Below, piece after piece: positions 52,735 through 64,000 of a DNA stretch of 64,000 bases. Source of the stretch: Amoebidium appalachense (lineage: Eukaryota > Ichthyosporea). Positions within the stretch are counted from its first letter, which is position 1. Every line of letters starts with the position of its first letter. The notes below the pieces were generated by a model. That model saw nothing but the letters and a program-made list of their open reading frames with translations. It ran no database searches and was not told the DNA's origin. The DNA is taken from the NCBI GenBank assembly GCA_963693365.1, contig CAVNZM010000003.1:930001-994000 (forward strand), given 5' to 3'. The position numbers and the translations under genes are program-made.

Positions 52735-55700
52735 GTGAAATACTTACGCATACTTTGCCAGTAAAACGGGCAGTGTAATGCCAACGCATACTTAGCACGT
52801 CAAACCGGGCAGAGAAATACCCACGCATACTTCGCACATAAAACAGGCGGTGGAATACCAACACATACTTAGCACGTAAAACAGGCAAAGAAATACCAAT
52901 ATATATACATACTTCGCACCTCAAAACTGGCAGAAAATTACCAACACACACTTCGCGCGTAAAACTGGCAGTGGAACACAAACGCATACTTCGCACATAA
53001 AACGGCTAGTGGAATACCAACACATATGGCGCACATTAAACGGGCAGTGGATTACCAACACATACTTTACACGTTAAACGGTTGCCAACACATACTTCGC
53101 ACGTTAAGGGGCGGTGTATAATCCATGCATACTTCGCACGTAAAACAGGCTGTGTAATTCCAACGGATACTTCGCGCCTTTTAAAACGGGCAGACAAATA
53201 CAAACGCATACTTCTCACACAAAACGGGCGGTGTAATTCATACGCATACTTCGCACGTAAAACAGGCAGAGAAATACTAACTCATACTTCGCACGTAAAA
53301 CGGGCAGTGTATTTCCAATGCCATACTTCACACTTAAAACAGGCAGAAAAATACCAACACCTACTTTGCACGTAAACCGGCCGGTGTAATTCCAGCGCAT
53401 ACTTTGCACGTAAAACAGGCGGTGTAATACTAAGCCATACTTCGCACATCAAAACGGGCATAAAAATTCATACGCATACTTCGCACGTAAAACTGGCAGT
53501 GTAATACCAACACATACTTCGTACGTAAAACGGGTAGTGGAATTCCAACAAATACTTTGACGTCAAAACGGGCAGAGAAATACCAACACATACTTAGCAC
53601 GTAAAACGGGCGGCGTAAAACCAATGCATACTTCGTATGTCAAAACGGGCATAGAAATACCAACATATGCTTCGCACGTTAAATGGGCGGTGTAATTCTA
53701 ATGCATGCTTCGCACGTAAAATGGGCCCGGGCAAAGAAATACCACCGCATACTTGGCACGTAAAACGGGCGGTGGAATACCAACACATACTTCGCAGGTC
53801 AAAATGGGCAGAGAAATATCAACACATACTTCGCACGTTAAACGGGCAGTGGAATACCAACGCCTACTTTTCACGTCAAAACAGGTGGTGCCACAATACC
53901 AACGCATACTTCACATGTAAAACGGGCAGTGGAATACCAGCACTTACTTTGCAAGTCAAAAACGGACAGAGCAATACTAACACATACCTCGTACGTCAAA
54001 ACGAGCATCGAAATACCAACACATACTTAAAATGTAAAACGGGCAGTGAAACACCTACACATCAAGGCTTCACACGTAAAACAGGAGTGGAATATCAAAC
54101 TTTGCACTTCAAAACGGGCAGAGAAGTACCAACATATACTTCGCACGTCAAAATGGGCGGAGTAATACCGACGCATACTTCACACGTAAAATGGGCAGGG
54201 AAATAAAACTCATACTTCGCACATAAAACGTGCAGCGGAATACGAACCGAAACTTTGCACATCAAACCGGGCAGAACGTACTACTGAACAACACATACTT
54301 TGCACGTAAAAATGGCAGTGGAATCCTCCCAACGCATACTTCGCACATCAAAGCGGGCAGAGTAATACAGACACATACTTCGCACGTCAAAACGGGCATT
54401 GAAATACCAACGCATTTTTCGCACGTAAACTATTTAGTGGAATAGTAACACATGCTTTGCACGTAAAACGGGCAGTGCATTACCAACGCATGGTTCGCAG
54501 TGAAAACGGGTAGTGTAATACCAACGCATGCTTCACACATAAAACGGGCACTTTAATCCCAACGCATACTTCGCACGTAAAACGGGCAGTGTAATACCGA
54601 AGCCTACTTTGCACGTCAATACGGGCAGAGAAATTCCAACCACACTTTGCAAGTAAAACGGGTGGTGTAATTCCAACGCAAAAGTCGCACATAAAATGGA
54701 CAGAGAAATGCCAACGCATACTTCGCAAGTAAAACAGGCAGTGGAATACCAACACAGCTTCGCACGGAACGGGTAGTGGAATACCAATGCATACTTCGCA
54801 CGTCAAAACTGGCAGAGAAATGCCAACGCATACTTTGCACGTAAAACGGGCGGTGTAATTCCAACGCATACTGCGCACGTAAAACGGGAAGAGAGATACC
54901 AGCACATACCGTGCTTGGCGCTTAAAACAGGCGGTGTAATACCAACACATATTTCGCACGTAAAACGGGCGGTGTACTGGTAATTCCAAAACATACTTCG
55001 CACGTAAAACGGGCTATGAAATTCCAATGCACACTTCACACGTAAAACATGCAGTGTAAGTCCAACGCATACTTCACAGGTAAAACAGGCAGAGAAATAC
55101 CAATGCATACTTCGCGCGAAAAACGGGCGGTGTAATTCCAACGCATACTTGGCACGTAAAACGGGAAGAGAAATACCAACACATACCGTGCTTACACATA
55201 TTTCGCACGTAAAACGGGCGGTGTACTTGTAATTCCAACACATACTTCGCACGTAAAACCGGCAGAAAAATACCAACGCATATTTGGACGTAAAACGTGC
55301 GGTGTAATTCCAACGCATACTTCGCACTTAAAACAGGCAGAGAAATACCAACGCATACTTTGCACGTAAAATGGGCAGCCTGAGAAATACCAGCACATAC
55401 TTCGCACGCAGTGTACTAATTCCAACGCATTCTTCGCACATAAAACGAGCAAAGAAATACCAACGCATACTTGGCACGTAAAGTGGGCGGTGTAATTCCA
55501 ACGCATACTTCGCACGTAAAACGGGCGGGGAAATTTCAAAGCATTCTTCGCACGTAAAACCGGTTGTGTAATTTCAAAGCATACTTTGCACGTAAAACGG
55601 GCGGTGTAATTCCAAAGCTTACTTTACACGTAAAACGGGGAGAGAAATACCAACGCATACTTCGCACGTAAAATGGGGGGTGTGATTCCAACCCACACTT

Positions 55701-55920
55701 TGCCTGTAAAACGGACAGAGAAATACCAGCCCATACTTCGCACGTAAAAAGCGCAGTGTAACACGTAAAACGGCAGAGAAATGCCAACACATACTTCGCA
55801 CGTAAAACGGGCAGTGTAATTCCAACACATAATTTACATGTAAAACGGGCAGCCTGAGAAATACCAGCACATACTTCGCACGTAAAACGGGCGGTGTAAT
55901 TCCATCACATACTATCTCAC
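52735..55920. repeat. 38-bp minisatellite, block 1
   Basis: About 80 units of a 38-bp sequence, variants of GCATACTTCGCACGTAAAAC followed by GGGCAGTGTAATTCCAAC. Units vary by substitution and by a few bases in length. Because the period is not a multiple of three, every frame cycles through three phases, producing long repetitive pseudo-ORFs that are not proteins. Confidence 0.93.
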
Positions 55921-56514
55921 ACGTTAACCTCTAGGGGACCAGACTTTTTGATTCTACCGGCTCTCGGTAGGGACCTAAACAACTCTATTGCGGCTCATAA
56001 TCGATAGAAAAGGCTCAAATAAAATGCATATGCCGACAGGTATATCTTACCTACAAACGTTACTAAGATGGTTTGGGGAAAATATCGTTATTTCGTATAC
56101 TTTGATATCTGTTTCTGAAGTGACTTTCGAGATTTTGAGAAAATCTTGGAGTTGCCATCGAATGTCGACTGAACCGGCCAATCATGTTTTGCCAATTCAA
56201 GTTGGAGCCATTTTCAAAATGGTCTAATCAGAAGATTGCATTGACAGCATTTGGATGTCGTCAAGCCGGCAAGCACCCTTTGTAGATAAACATGGCATAT
56301 ACAAGGTATCGTTATTAGAGTTAAGTTCCTTTTTTTTTTTTTGCATAACGAAGGATAAGTATATTTTCTAATCACGTGCAACTTTCATTTGGCTAGTTCC
56401 AATCAACTTCATGTTCACATTAGAGCACAAACTTGGTCGTCTCCGTGCTAGTGACCTCGATCTCGATCTCGTGAAATTTACGGTCCTCAAGATGTTAAAT
56501 GGACAGCCTGATAA
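55921..56514. other. Unique spacer between minisatellite blocks
   Basis: A non-repetitive segment beginning CTCTAGGGGACCAGACTTT, with a T-run near 56331. It could be an insertion into the array. A small ORF at 55988-56227 has no supporting features. Confidence 0.5.
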
Positions 56515-57585
56515 ATTCCAGCACATACTTCGCACGTCATTCGGGCGGTGAGATTCCCATGCATACTTCGCAAGTAAACCGGCAGAGAAATGCCAACGCA
56601 TACTTCGCACGTAAAATGGGCAGTGTAATTCCAACACATACTTTGTATGTAAAACGGGCAGCCTGAGTAATACCAACACGTACTTCGCACGTAAAACGGG
56701 CAGTGTAATTCCAACGCTTACTTCGCACGCAAAACGGGGAGAGAAATACCAACGCATACTTCGCACGTAAAATGGGGGGTGTAATTCCAACGCATACTTT
56801 GGACGTAAAACGGGCATAGAAATACCAACACATCCTTAGCACGTAAAACGGGCGGTGTAATTCCAACGCATACTTTGGACGTAAAACGGGCATAGAAATA
56901 CCAACGCATACTTCGCACGTAAAACGGGCGGTGTAATTCCAACGCATACTTCACACGTAAAGCGGCAGGGTAATACCAACGCATAATTCGTGCCACGTAA
57001 AACGGCGGTGTAATTCCAACGCATGCTTTGCACGTAAAACAAGCAGTGTAATTCCAACGCATACTTCGCACGTAAAATGGGCAGAGAAATACCAATGCAT
57101 ACTTCGCACATAAAAGGCGCGGTGTCATTCCAACTCATACTTCGCACGTAAAACGGGCGGTGTAATTCCAACGCATACTTCGCACGTAAATCGGGCGGTG
57201 CTATTCCAACGCATACTTTGCACGTAAAACGGTCAGAGAAATACCAACGCATACTTCGCACGTAAAACGGGCGGCGTGATTCCAACGAATACTTAGCACG
57301 TAAAACAGGCAGAGAAATACCAACACATACTTCGCACGTCAAACGGGCAGCCTGCGATATACCAGCACATACTTCGCACGTAAAACGGGCGGTGTAATTC
57401 CAACGCATACTTCGCACGTAAAACGGGCAGAGAAATACCAACCCATGCTTCGCACGTAAAACGGGCGGTGCAATTTCAACCCATACTTCGCACGTTAAAC
57501 GGACAGCCTGATAAATATAACGCATACTTCGCACGTAAAACGGGCGGTGTCATTCCAATGCATACTTTGCACGTAAAATGGGCTT
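56515..57585. repeat. 38-bp minisatellite, block 2
   Basis: The same unit as block 1, about 28 copies, generally closer to the consensus, with some units carrying an extra GCAGCCTGA between the GGGCAG and the next unit. Confidence 0.93.
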
Positions 57586-57909
57586 TCATGGTTAACCCCC
57601 ACTCATTGGGTTCATTTGGTGGCAAACTAAGTGCCGTGCATGATACTTACCCAATCTAAAGCTCTTTATGGAAATGTTACAAACAATGTTCGTAGATGCA
57701 TCATATCAGAAACAACAAAATACTACCAAATATCACTAACAGAATTTGCATTACTGCCGCTCTGTCCGACAAAGCCATGATCATAATATTTCAGTAAATC
57801 CATTATAAAAAAAACATTGCGTACTACTAAGTGGTTGTTTTGCGAAGACTTCCAGCGGCTAGTAATCATACCGGGAGTAATACGGTAACAGGCTATATAC
57901 GGTATATCT
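57586..57909. other. Unique spacer between minisatellite blocks 2 and 3
   Basis: About 320 AT-rich bases with no ORF, repeat or RNA gene recognised. Confidence 0.5.
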
Positions 57910-58395
57910 GCATACTTCGCACGTGAAACGGGCAGTAGAATAAAAATGCATACTTCACAGATGAAACTGGCAGTGGAATACCAACACATACTTGGAAAGT
58001 AAAAAGGGCAGTAGAATACCAACACATACTTCGCACATAAAACGGGCAGTGAAATACCAATGCATACTTCGTACACCAAGAGGGGTGGTGGAATACCAAC
58101 ACATACTTTAAACGTCATAAGGGTCAGTGAAATACCAACACATACTTCGCATATGAAACGGGCAGTGGAATACCAACGCATACTTCGCACATCAAAATGA
58201 GCAGTGCAAATACCAATACATACTAACTTACGTAAAACGGGGGCCGTCGAATACCAACACATACTTCGCACATCAAAAAGGGCAGTGAAATACGAACGCA
58301 TACTTCGCACATCAAAAGGGTCGGTCAAATAGTGTTGCATACTTCGCGGTGGAATGCCAGCGCATATTACTTTGCACGTGAAAAGGGGCTGCCCT
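57910..58395. repeat. 38-bp minisatellite, block 3 (diverged)
   Basis: About twelve units of the same family with a distinctive GTGGAATACCAACACATACTT variant, more diverged than block 2. Confidence 0.85.
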
Positions 58396-58544
58396 TCATC
58401 CCAGTGACCTGTTACTAGCTGCCTGCCCTTGCTGCTGACCTGTTCGCAAACAGCCAGTCGAGCTCTGCTACTGCCTCTATAACAGCCAACACAGCTTCTA
58501 TAGGCCACCGCTCACGGAGCATCTACAAGAACACTATCGGCAAG

Positions 58545-58683
58545 ATGGACGTGTTGGTATTGTCCTCCCCCCCCCCCCCCCCCCCCCCCCCCGGCTGCCA
58601 ACCCTCCCCCTCAACCAGATTGAGTGGCACCCCGGCTACCCACACATGTGGGTACACCCGTACACCCACCCCTTGCCCTAAAG

Positions 58684-58717
<34 letters not shown>

Positions 58718-58926
58718 CCTCTACCACGAATACCCTCAGTCTGTGTCACCCTAACATCCCCCCTCTCCTGACGCCCTTGCACTGGGCCACTTGGGCAAGC
58801 TCGAGGCCAGCTTTGGTGTGCTGGTACATGCAAACACATAAGCACACACATGTCATGCTGGCACACACGCGGGTGCACACACACACACACACACACATGC
58901 TCGCACGCACGGGCACAAGCACACAC

Positions 58927-58975
<49 letters not shown>

Positions 58976-59420
58976 TTGCTCGCACGCATACACCCACGTG
59001 CACCCACCCACACAGACACCCACACAAACAAGGACACGCACACACAGAGAGAGACACGTACTTACACACACACACACACTTGCACACACACATTTAAAGA
59101 CCAACACGGGACCTGGGCTGCCCATTGCAAATTGTGGGTTAGAAGGGTGGTGGCAGCAGCAACAGGGGGAGGGGGGGGGGGGGGGGGGGGGGTTGAATGG
59201 GGATGGACCACGGTTTAAGCGGATAACATAATTTTTATTCGTGAATGTGGCAGAAAATACCGCTTTCTAAATACAGAAAAGTCCACATTTTGCCCTGTGT
59301 GTACACTGCTTATGATACATCTGACACCGTATTTTGTACCTTTCAGTGACTGATGAGACTAGAAAGCGCATTTTATCCACACAGAAATCGGCAATTTTCA
59401 GAAACATGCACGGCCTATGG
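58545..59420. repeat. Dispersed repeat, copy 2
   Basis: Shares with 50229-51080 the ordered landmarks: C-rich tracts, TGCACTGGGCCACTTGGGCAAG, AGCTTTGGTGTGCTGG, long (CA)n, GCAAATTGTGGGTT, poly-G, a GTGAATGTGGCAG segment, ACATCTGACAC and AAAGCGCATTTTAT. Same orientation, about 8.3 kb apart. Confidence 0.75.
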
Positions 59421-60238
59421 CGGCATGGCAATTAGAGCCTGAAGACAATGGTCGTCTCCATGTTCTTGTGTGTGTGTGTGTGTGTGTGTGTGGCGGCGGC
59501 GGCGGCGGTGTTTGGGGGAAAGGGGGGGGGGGAGGGGAAGGAGGGGGGGGGGGGGGGGGGGGGAGGGGGAGGAGGGCAGAGCAGGGGATCCGGAGAAGGC
59601 AGGGGGTGGTCAGGATCCGAGGGGCGACCAAGGAGGAGTACGGCAGGGTCACCCCCCCCCCCCCCCCCCCCCCCCGGGCCCCCCCCCCCATCCCGAAAGA
59701 AAAACAAAAAAATAACTTGACACAAAAAAACACTTGCACACACACATCCCATCCCCCCCCCCCCCCCCCTCCTCCCCCCTCCCCCTCCCCTCCACCACCA
59801 CCACCACCTCCCCCCCCCCCCCCCCCCCCCCCTTCCCCCTTCCCCCTCCATTTTTATCCCATACTCCACCCAAAGGGCCCCTATGTTGTCAATTTTTAGT
59901 GTTTCAGAGTGCAGAGTGCACAATCACGGCAGACAACAAATGCACTTTTTGCTAGGCACACACAAAGGTTGGGCATAATTTTGCAGACACAAAAGATTAT
60001 GCATAGTATTGCAGAGCCCATTCCCTGGAAGAGGGGGGGGGGGGGGGGGGGGGGATGGTGTAGGAGGGACGACAAGCACGCACGTATTTGGAAGCAATAA
60101 GATATTTCTTTAGGGTGTCATATGAGAGTCCGGTTTATGAAAATTAAACGTGCAGGGACTGTTGAGCAAATTAGTATTAATGATTGTGTCTATTGTATGT
60201 GCGCATGTGTGCACAGGTGTGCGTGTGTGTGTGTGTGT

Positions 60239-60325
<87 letters not shown>

Positions 60326-60456
60326 GGGGTGCATTTCGATATATGCTTGTGTTGGTGCCTGTGTCCATGTGTGTATGTGTTAGTGGTTTCATGGTGCTTG
60401 TGAGTGTGTGTATGCATGTGTGCTTGTGTGTGTGTGTGCGTGCGTGCGCATGCATG

Positions 60457-60531
<75 letters not shown>

Positions 60532-60731
60532 CACGGTGTGTGTGTGTGTGCGTGTCTTGTGTGTGTGTGTGTGTGTGCGTGTGTGTGTCTGTGCGGGTGC
60601 ACTTCGATCTATGCTTGTGTTGGTGCCTGTGTCTATGTGTGTATGTGTTAGTGGTTTCATGATGGTGCTTGTGTGTGTGTGTGTATGCATTTGTGCTTGT
60701 GTGTGTGTGTGCGCGCGCGCGCGCATGCATG

Positions 60732-60824
<93 letters not shown>

Positions 60825-60876
60825 CGGTGTGTGTGTGTGTTGCATGTGTGTGTGTGTGTTTGTGTGTGTGTGCATG

Positions 60877-60917
<41 letters not shown>

Positions 60918-60928
60918 ATGCATGCATG

Positions 60929-60974
<46 letters not shown>

Positions 60975-61572
60975 CAAGTGCAAATTCGTTGTATGCACAT
61001 GGGTGCAACAATTGCAATTAGATTAAAGGTTTCAAACCCCAGGGCCTCCCATCTGCCCCTCTTCCTCCACAGCCCTCCTCCCCGCGTTTACACCATCACC
61101 CTGACTCACCTCTCCCCACGTGCCCGTACCATTTCTTAACTTCTACCCTTTGCCAACCAGAAGCCCCCGTCCCCCCCCCCCCCCCACCCCCTCTCCTCCT
61201 CCCCCCCCCCCCATCCCCGCCCGCATTGCCTTCTTCCTGTCACCACCTAGTTGCCTCCCGATGTGCCAACCCTCCCCCTCTCCCCCCTCCCGTGCATCTT
61301 CCATCTCTCCTTAGTGACCCCCCCCCTCCCCCACCACCACCACCACCAAAGACCACCCCCACAGACACACACACATACACAGACACACTCCCAGGCCTGT
61401 GTCAACCACCGGAATGTGTTTGTGCGCGTGGGCAGCGCGTGTGTATGTGCCTGTATACGTACGTGGGTGTATCGATGTGTGTGTAGTGTGTGTGTGCCGG
61501 TGTGTGTGTATGTGTTTGTGTATCTTCTTGTGCCAGTGTGTGTGTGCGCACGCATGTGTATGTGTGTGGCCG

Positions 61573-61605
<33 letters not shown>

Positions 61606-61702
61606 TGGGGAAAAAGAACCTACGTTGGAAAAAGCATAATGCAACTAGTGCTGATAGGACCATCTTATCTCTGGGCAGGCAGAAGGTGTGTGTGTGCGCG
61701 CG

Positions 61703-61749
<47 letters not shown>

Positions 61750-61921
61750 CGTGTGTGTACACGTGTGTGAAAGGGGGGGGGGGGGGGGGGGGGGGGATAT
61801 GGCCTCATGAAAAAAGAAATGGCGCAAAGGAAACCCGAGCCTTTTGGGGGAGAAATGGCTGTGCACGTGTGTATGTGTACGTTGGGGGGAGGGGAGGGAG
61901 GGGGGGGGGGGGGGGGGGGGG
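59421..61921. repeat. Long microsatellite region, no gene
   Basis: Poly-G/poly-C near 59522-59570, 59651-59690 and 59754-59832; poly-G at 60031-60054; a very long (GT)n region 60225-60970 with an internal duplication of about 290 bp (the segment around TTTCGATATATGCTTGTGT at 60333 and TTCGATCTATGCTTGTGT at 60602); C-rich 61160-61330; (GT)n and poly-G 61480-61800 and 61880-61922. Confidence 0.8.
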
Positions 61922-62537
61922 GTGTTGGAGTACACTGGTACTCCCGGCTAGCAATGTCTGTTAGAGAAAGTTTCTGAGCAATTGAATAATTGTTTCAACA
62001 CTCACTCGAGTGCATAGAACTTTTGTTTACGGTCATATTCATATATGGTAGTTATATGTTTGAGCCAAAACTGTACCAATGCAACGTGCTAATTGTGCTC
62101 ATTAATTAATATTCCCGGTTCAGATGATGTCATGTCTATATTTGCCACAGGATTCTATTCTTAGAGTGGTAGTGTGCTTTATTCCCGGATATTCTCAGAA
62201 TATGTTTAGTTGTGTGAAGTAAGATTTACATTTAACTGCAATTGGTGTGTTAAACACGTTTATTTGTGTGCTTTAGTGCAAGTTAACTAGCCACTCAACA
62301 TGCACAGTTAACTTTTATATCTTTAACGACTTGTTTTCATTGTGCTCTCTTTTCGGCCATGCTGTACATGGCCCACCACCAGGGTGCACACGAGGCCACC
62401 ATGAGGTGGCCAACGACTATATAAAGCAGTGCCTCCCATGTCACAAACATGGGAAGCAGAACATTTGATTTACACTTTTCTACTGTCGTTTTCAGTGCAC
62501 AAAACACATAGACTAGTTACCCATCATACACGACACT
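61922..62537 (+). other. Candidate LTR or promoter of a retrotransposon
   Basis: It starts TGTTGGAGT, identical in its first nine bases to the TRIM LTR at 28790, and contains TATATAA at about 62418 followed by a start codon at 62538. No second LTR, clear 3' LTR end or primer-binding site is visible, so this is tentative. Confidence 0.3.
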
Positions 62538-62669
62538 ATGTCTGACAAGTTACAGTTGCAGCAACTAGTCCAACTACTGGAGCAGAGGTTGGCCTCACAA
62601 GATGCAATCATTTCTGACTTACAGAAGGAACAACGTGCACTAGAACTAGCTTCTATGAACACAATGTCC

Positions 62670-62677
<8 letters not shown>
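62538..62677 (+). CDS. Truncated coiled-coil protein, gag-like start
   Basis: ATG 62538 begins M-S-D-K-L-Q-L-Q-Q-L-V-Q-L-L-E-Q and continues as a coiled coil for about 45 residues before running into a poly-G tract of about 55 bases (62677-62732), beyond which no frame continues convincingly. It resembles the N-terminus of Ty3-type gag proteins only in general character. Confidence 0.3.
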
Positions 62678-62732
<55 letters not shown>

Positions 62733-62749
62733 CGGGTGCAGCCTGATTA

Positions 62750-63466
62750 ATAATAGTGCGAAGCAGGCATATTTTAAATGCAAAGGTGTAAACAGACAAA
62801 TATGAGATACCTGCACGAAAGACACGTGTGGGGTGGTTCTATAGAGGATTGGGAGAGCCAGCTGGACCGAAATAATTAGAACCATCATCACCAAGGCCAC
62901 TGAGAACCAATACACGTGCTGGTGGTGTAGGCGCCAAAAAAAAGCCTAAGTTAGGTTTTACAATGGTTTTAAAGTTTTAAAGTGAGGCGGCTTGACATGC
63001 TGCGGCACCATTTGAATTTTTTGATTCTACGTAGACTACCAGAGCACAACAGATTTAATAAAGAGCACTTGCCACGTGCACCCTGATATATCGATTGTGT
63101 AGATCAGTACTATAGCACAGAGTCTGACAAGACAGCAATCATGTGGGCCCCCGATATTCATGTGTGGCCTATTATGTTGTGTACATATGTGCTTTGCCCA
63201 AGGCCATGTGCTTGACCACGGGTGCCGCGTCAGCCCACGTGCACGTACACGTGCATGCGCATGGCATTGCAGCAGTCTGAGAGTCACTGCGTGGCGAGCT
63301 TTGTGAGTATCGAACAGGCGTCATGTATGTTGACACTTGCATACACGTTTGTCTTGGCAAGTGGCAGTCCCTGAATGGATTGATGGGTGGCGGGAATCAC
63401 AGATCATGAGGTCTGAAGTGCCTGTGTGTGTGTGTGTGCGTGTGTGCGTGTGTGCGTGTGTGCGTG

Positions 63467-63511
<45 letters not shown>

Positions 63512-63810
63512 ACGTACGCGTGTGTGTGTGACGGTGTGTGTGTGTGTGTGTGATACAGTGTGTGTGTGCGTGCGTGCGTGTGTGTGTGTGGTGTCTGTCG
63601 TGTCTTGTGTACACGTGTGTGTGTGTGTGTGTGTGCATGTGCGTGTACATATTACACGTGTTTGTGTGTCACGGTGTGCACACGTTTGTCAATGAATGTG
63701 CACGCGTGTGTGTGTGCCCGCGCGTGTGTCTACTGTCATGCGTGTGTGTGTGTGCACATACCACGGTGCCGCGATGGGTACGTGTGTGTGTCTGCGATGT
63801 ACACGTGCCA

Positions 63811-63851
<41 letters not shown>

Positions 63852-64000
63852 TACGAAGCGAAAACTTCAGGGGATTGCCTCAGAGATTTTGTACACGTGT
63901 TTCTCCGAGCTTCGCACGCGGCGGCGGCAGTAGAACCAATCCATGAACGGTTCGGTCCAAACCGCCAGACCGGGGTTTGTAATGTCGAACCAAACCGAAC
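62750..64000. other. Unique DNA then (GT)n and poly-G, no gene
   Basis: Unique DNA to about 63420, (GT)n-rich 63421-63740, poly-G near 63812-63850. No credible gene; ORFs here are low-complexity. Confidence 0.6.

Noticed and set aside
52676-58102. Long repetitive ORFs with R-x-K-Y-A-L-like units on the minus strand
   Set aside because: They arise from a 38-bp minisatellite read through three phases; interruptions and lack of conserved starts argue against coding.

Overview
The window looks like eukaryotic, probably marine-invertebrate, nuclear DNA: very long (GT)n/(CA)n and poly-G/poly-C microsatellites, minisatellites and nested transposons. The host guess rests on texture only and is low confidence. 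About two thirds of it (1 to about 42,000) is one integrated, intronless, gene-dense, GC-rich double-stranded DNA virus of the Polinton/Maverick (adintovirus-like) type. It carries a protein-primed family B DNA polymerase, a retroviral-type DDE integrase, an A32/FtsK-type packaging ATPase, a double-jelly-roll-type major capsid protein, a penton-like minor capsid candidate, a fibre with coiled-coil repeats, a poxvirus VLTF3-like late transcription factor, a Dam-type adenine methyltransferase, a seven-helix membrane protein and several small unknowns. The left end of the virus lies outside the window, and I could not recognise viral terminal repeats or an adenain-type protease.

Layout: polymerase N-terminal two thirds (1-4049); a 9.9-kb repeat-filled transposon that splits the polymerase (4050-13983); polymerase C-terminus (13984-14709); VLTF3-like gene (15183-16073); a leftward block of two small genes and a long proline-rich structural gene broken by a second 3-kb insertion (16206-22528), then a small capsid-linked gene, the major capsid gene, the ATPase and a small Cys-rich gene (to 25783); a palindromic divergent promoter (25809-25859); small genes and the penton-like gene (25877-28207); the fibre gene, split by a miniature LTR retrotransposon (28266-30878); two more genes sharing the fibre's N-terminal module; the 7TM gene; integrase; methyltransferase; and early-type unknowns up to 41,750.

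Decay has two forms. Three mobile insertions interrupt genes, one with a perfect 5-bp target duplication and two LTRs differing at about four positions, so it is young. Separately, several genes have one-nucleotide frame breaks, most of them in or beside G/C homopolymers. This points to sequencing or slippage error rather than ordinary pseudogene decay, so the virus copy may be more intact than it looks.

From 42,000 to 64,000 the DNA is mostly repeats: a CRE/CCAAT/TATA promoter-like region at 42.3 kb, one long intronless ORF (47615-48889) whose C-terminus carries a PPP1R15/GADD34-like PP1-binding signature, a 38-bp minisatellite in three blocks (52.7-58.4 kb), a dispersed repeat in two copies (50.2 and 58.5 kb), and a possible LTR-retrotransposon 5' end (61.9-62.7 kb).
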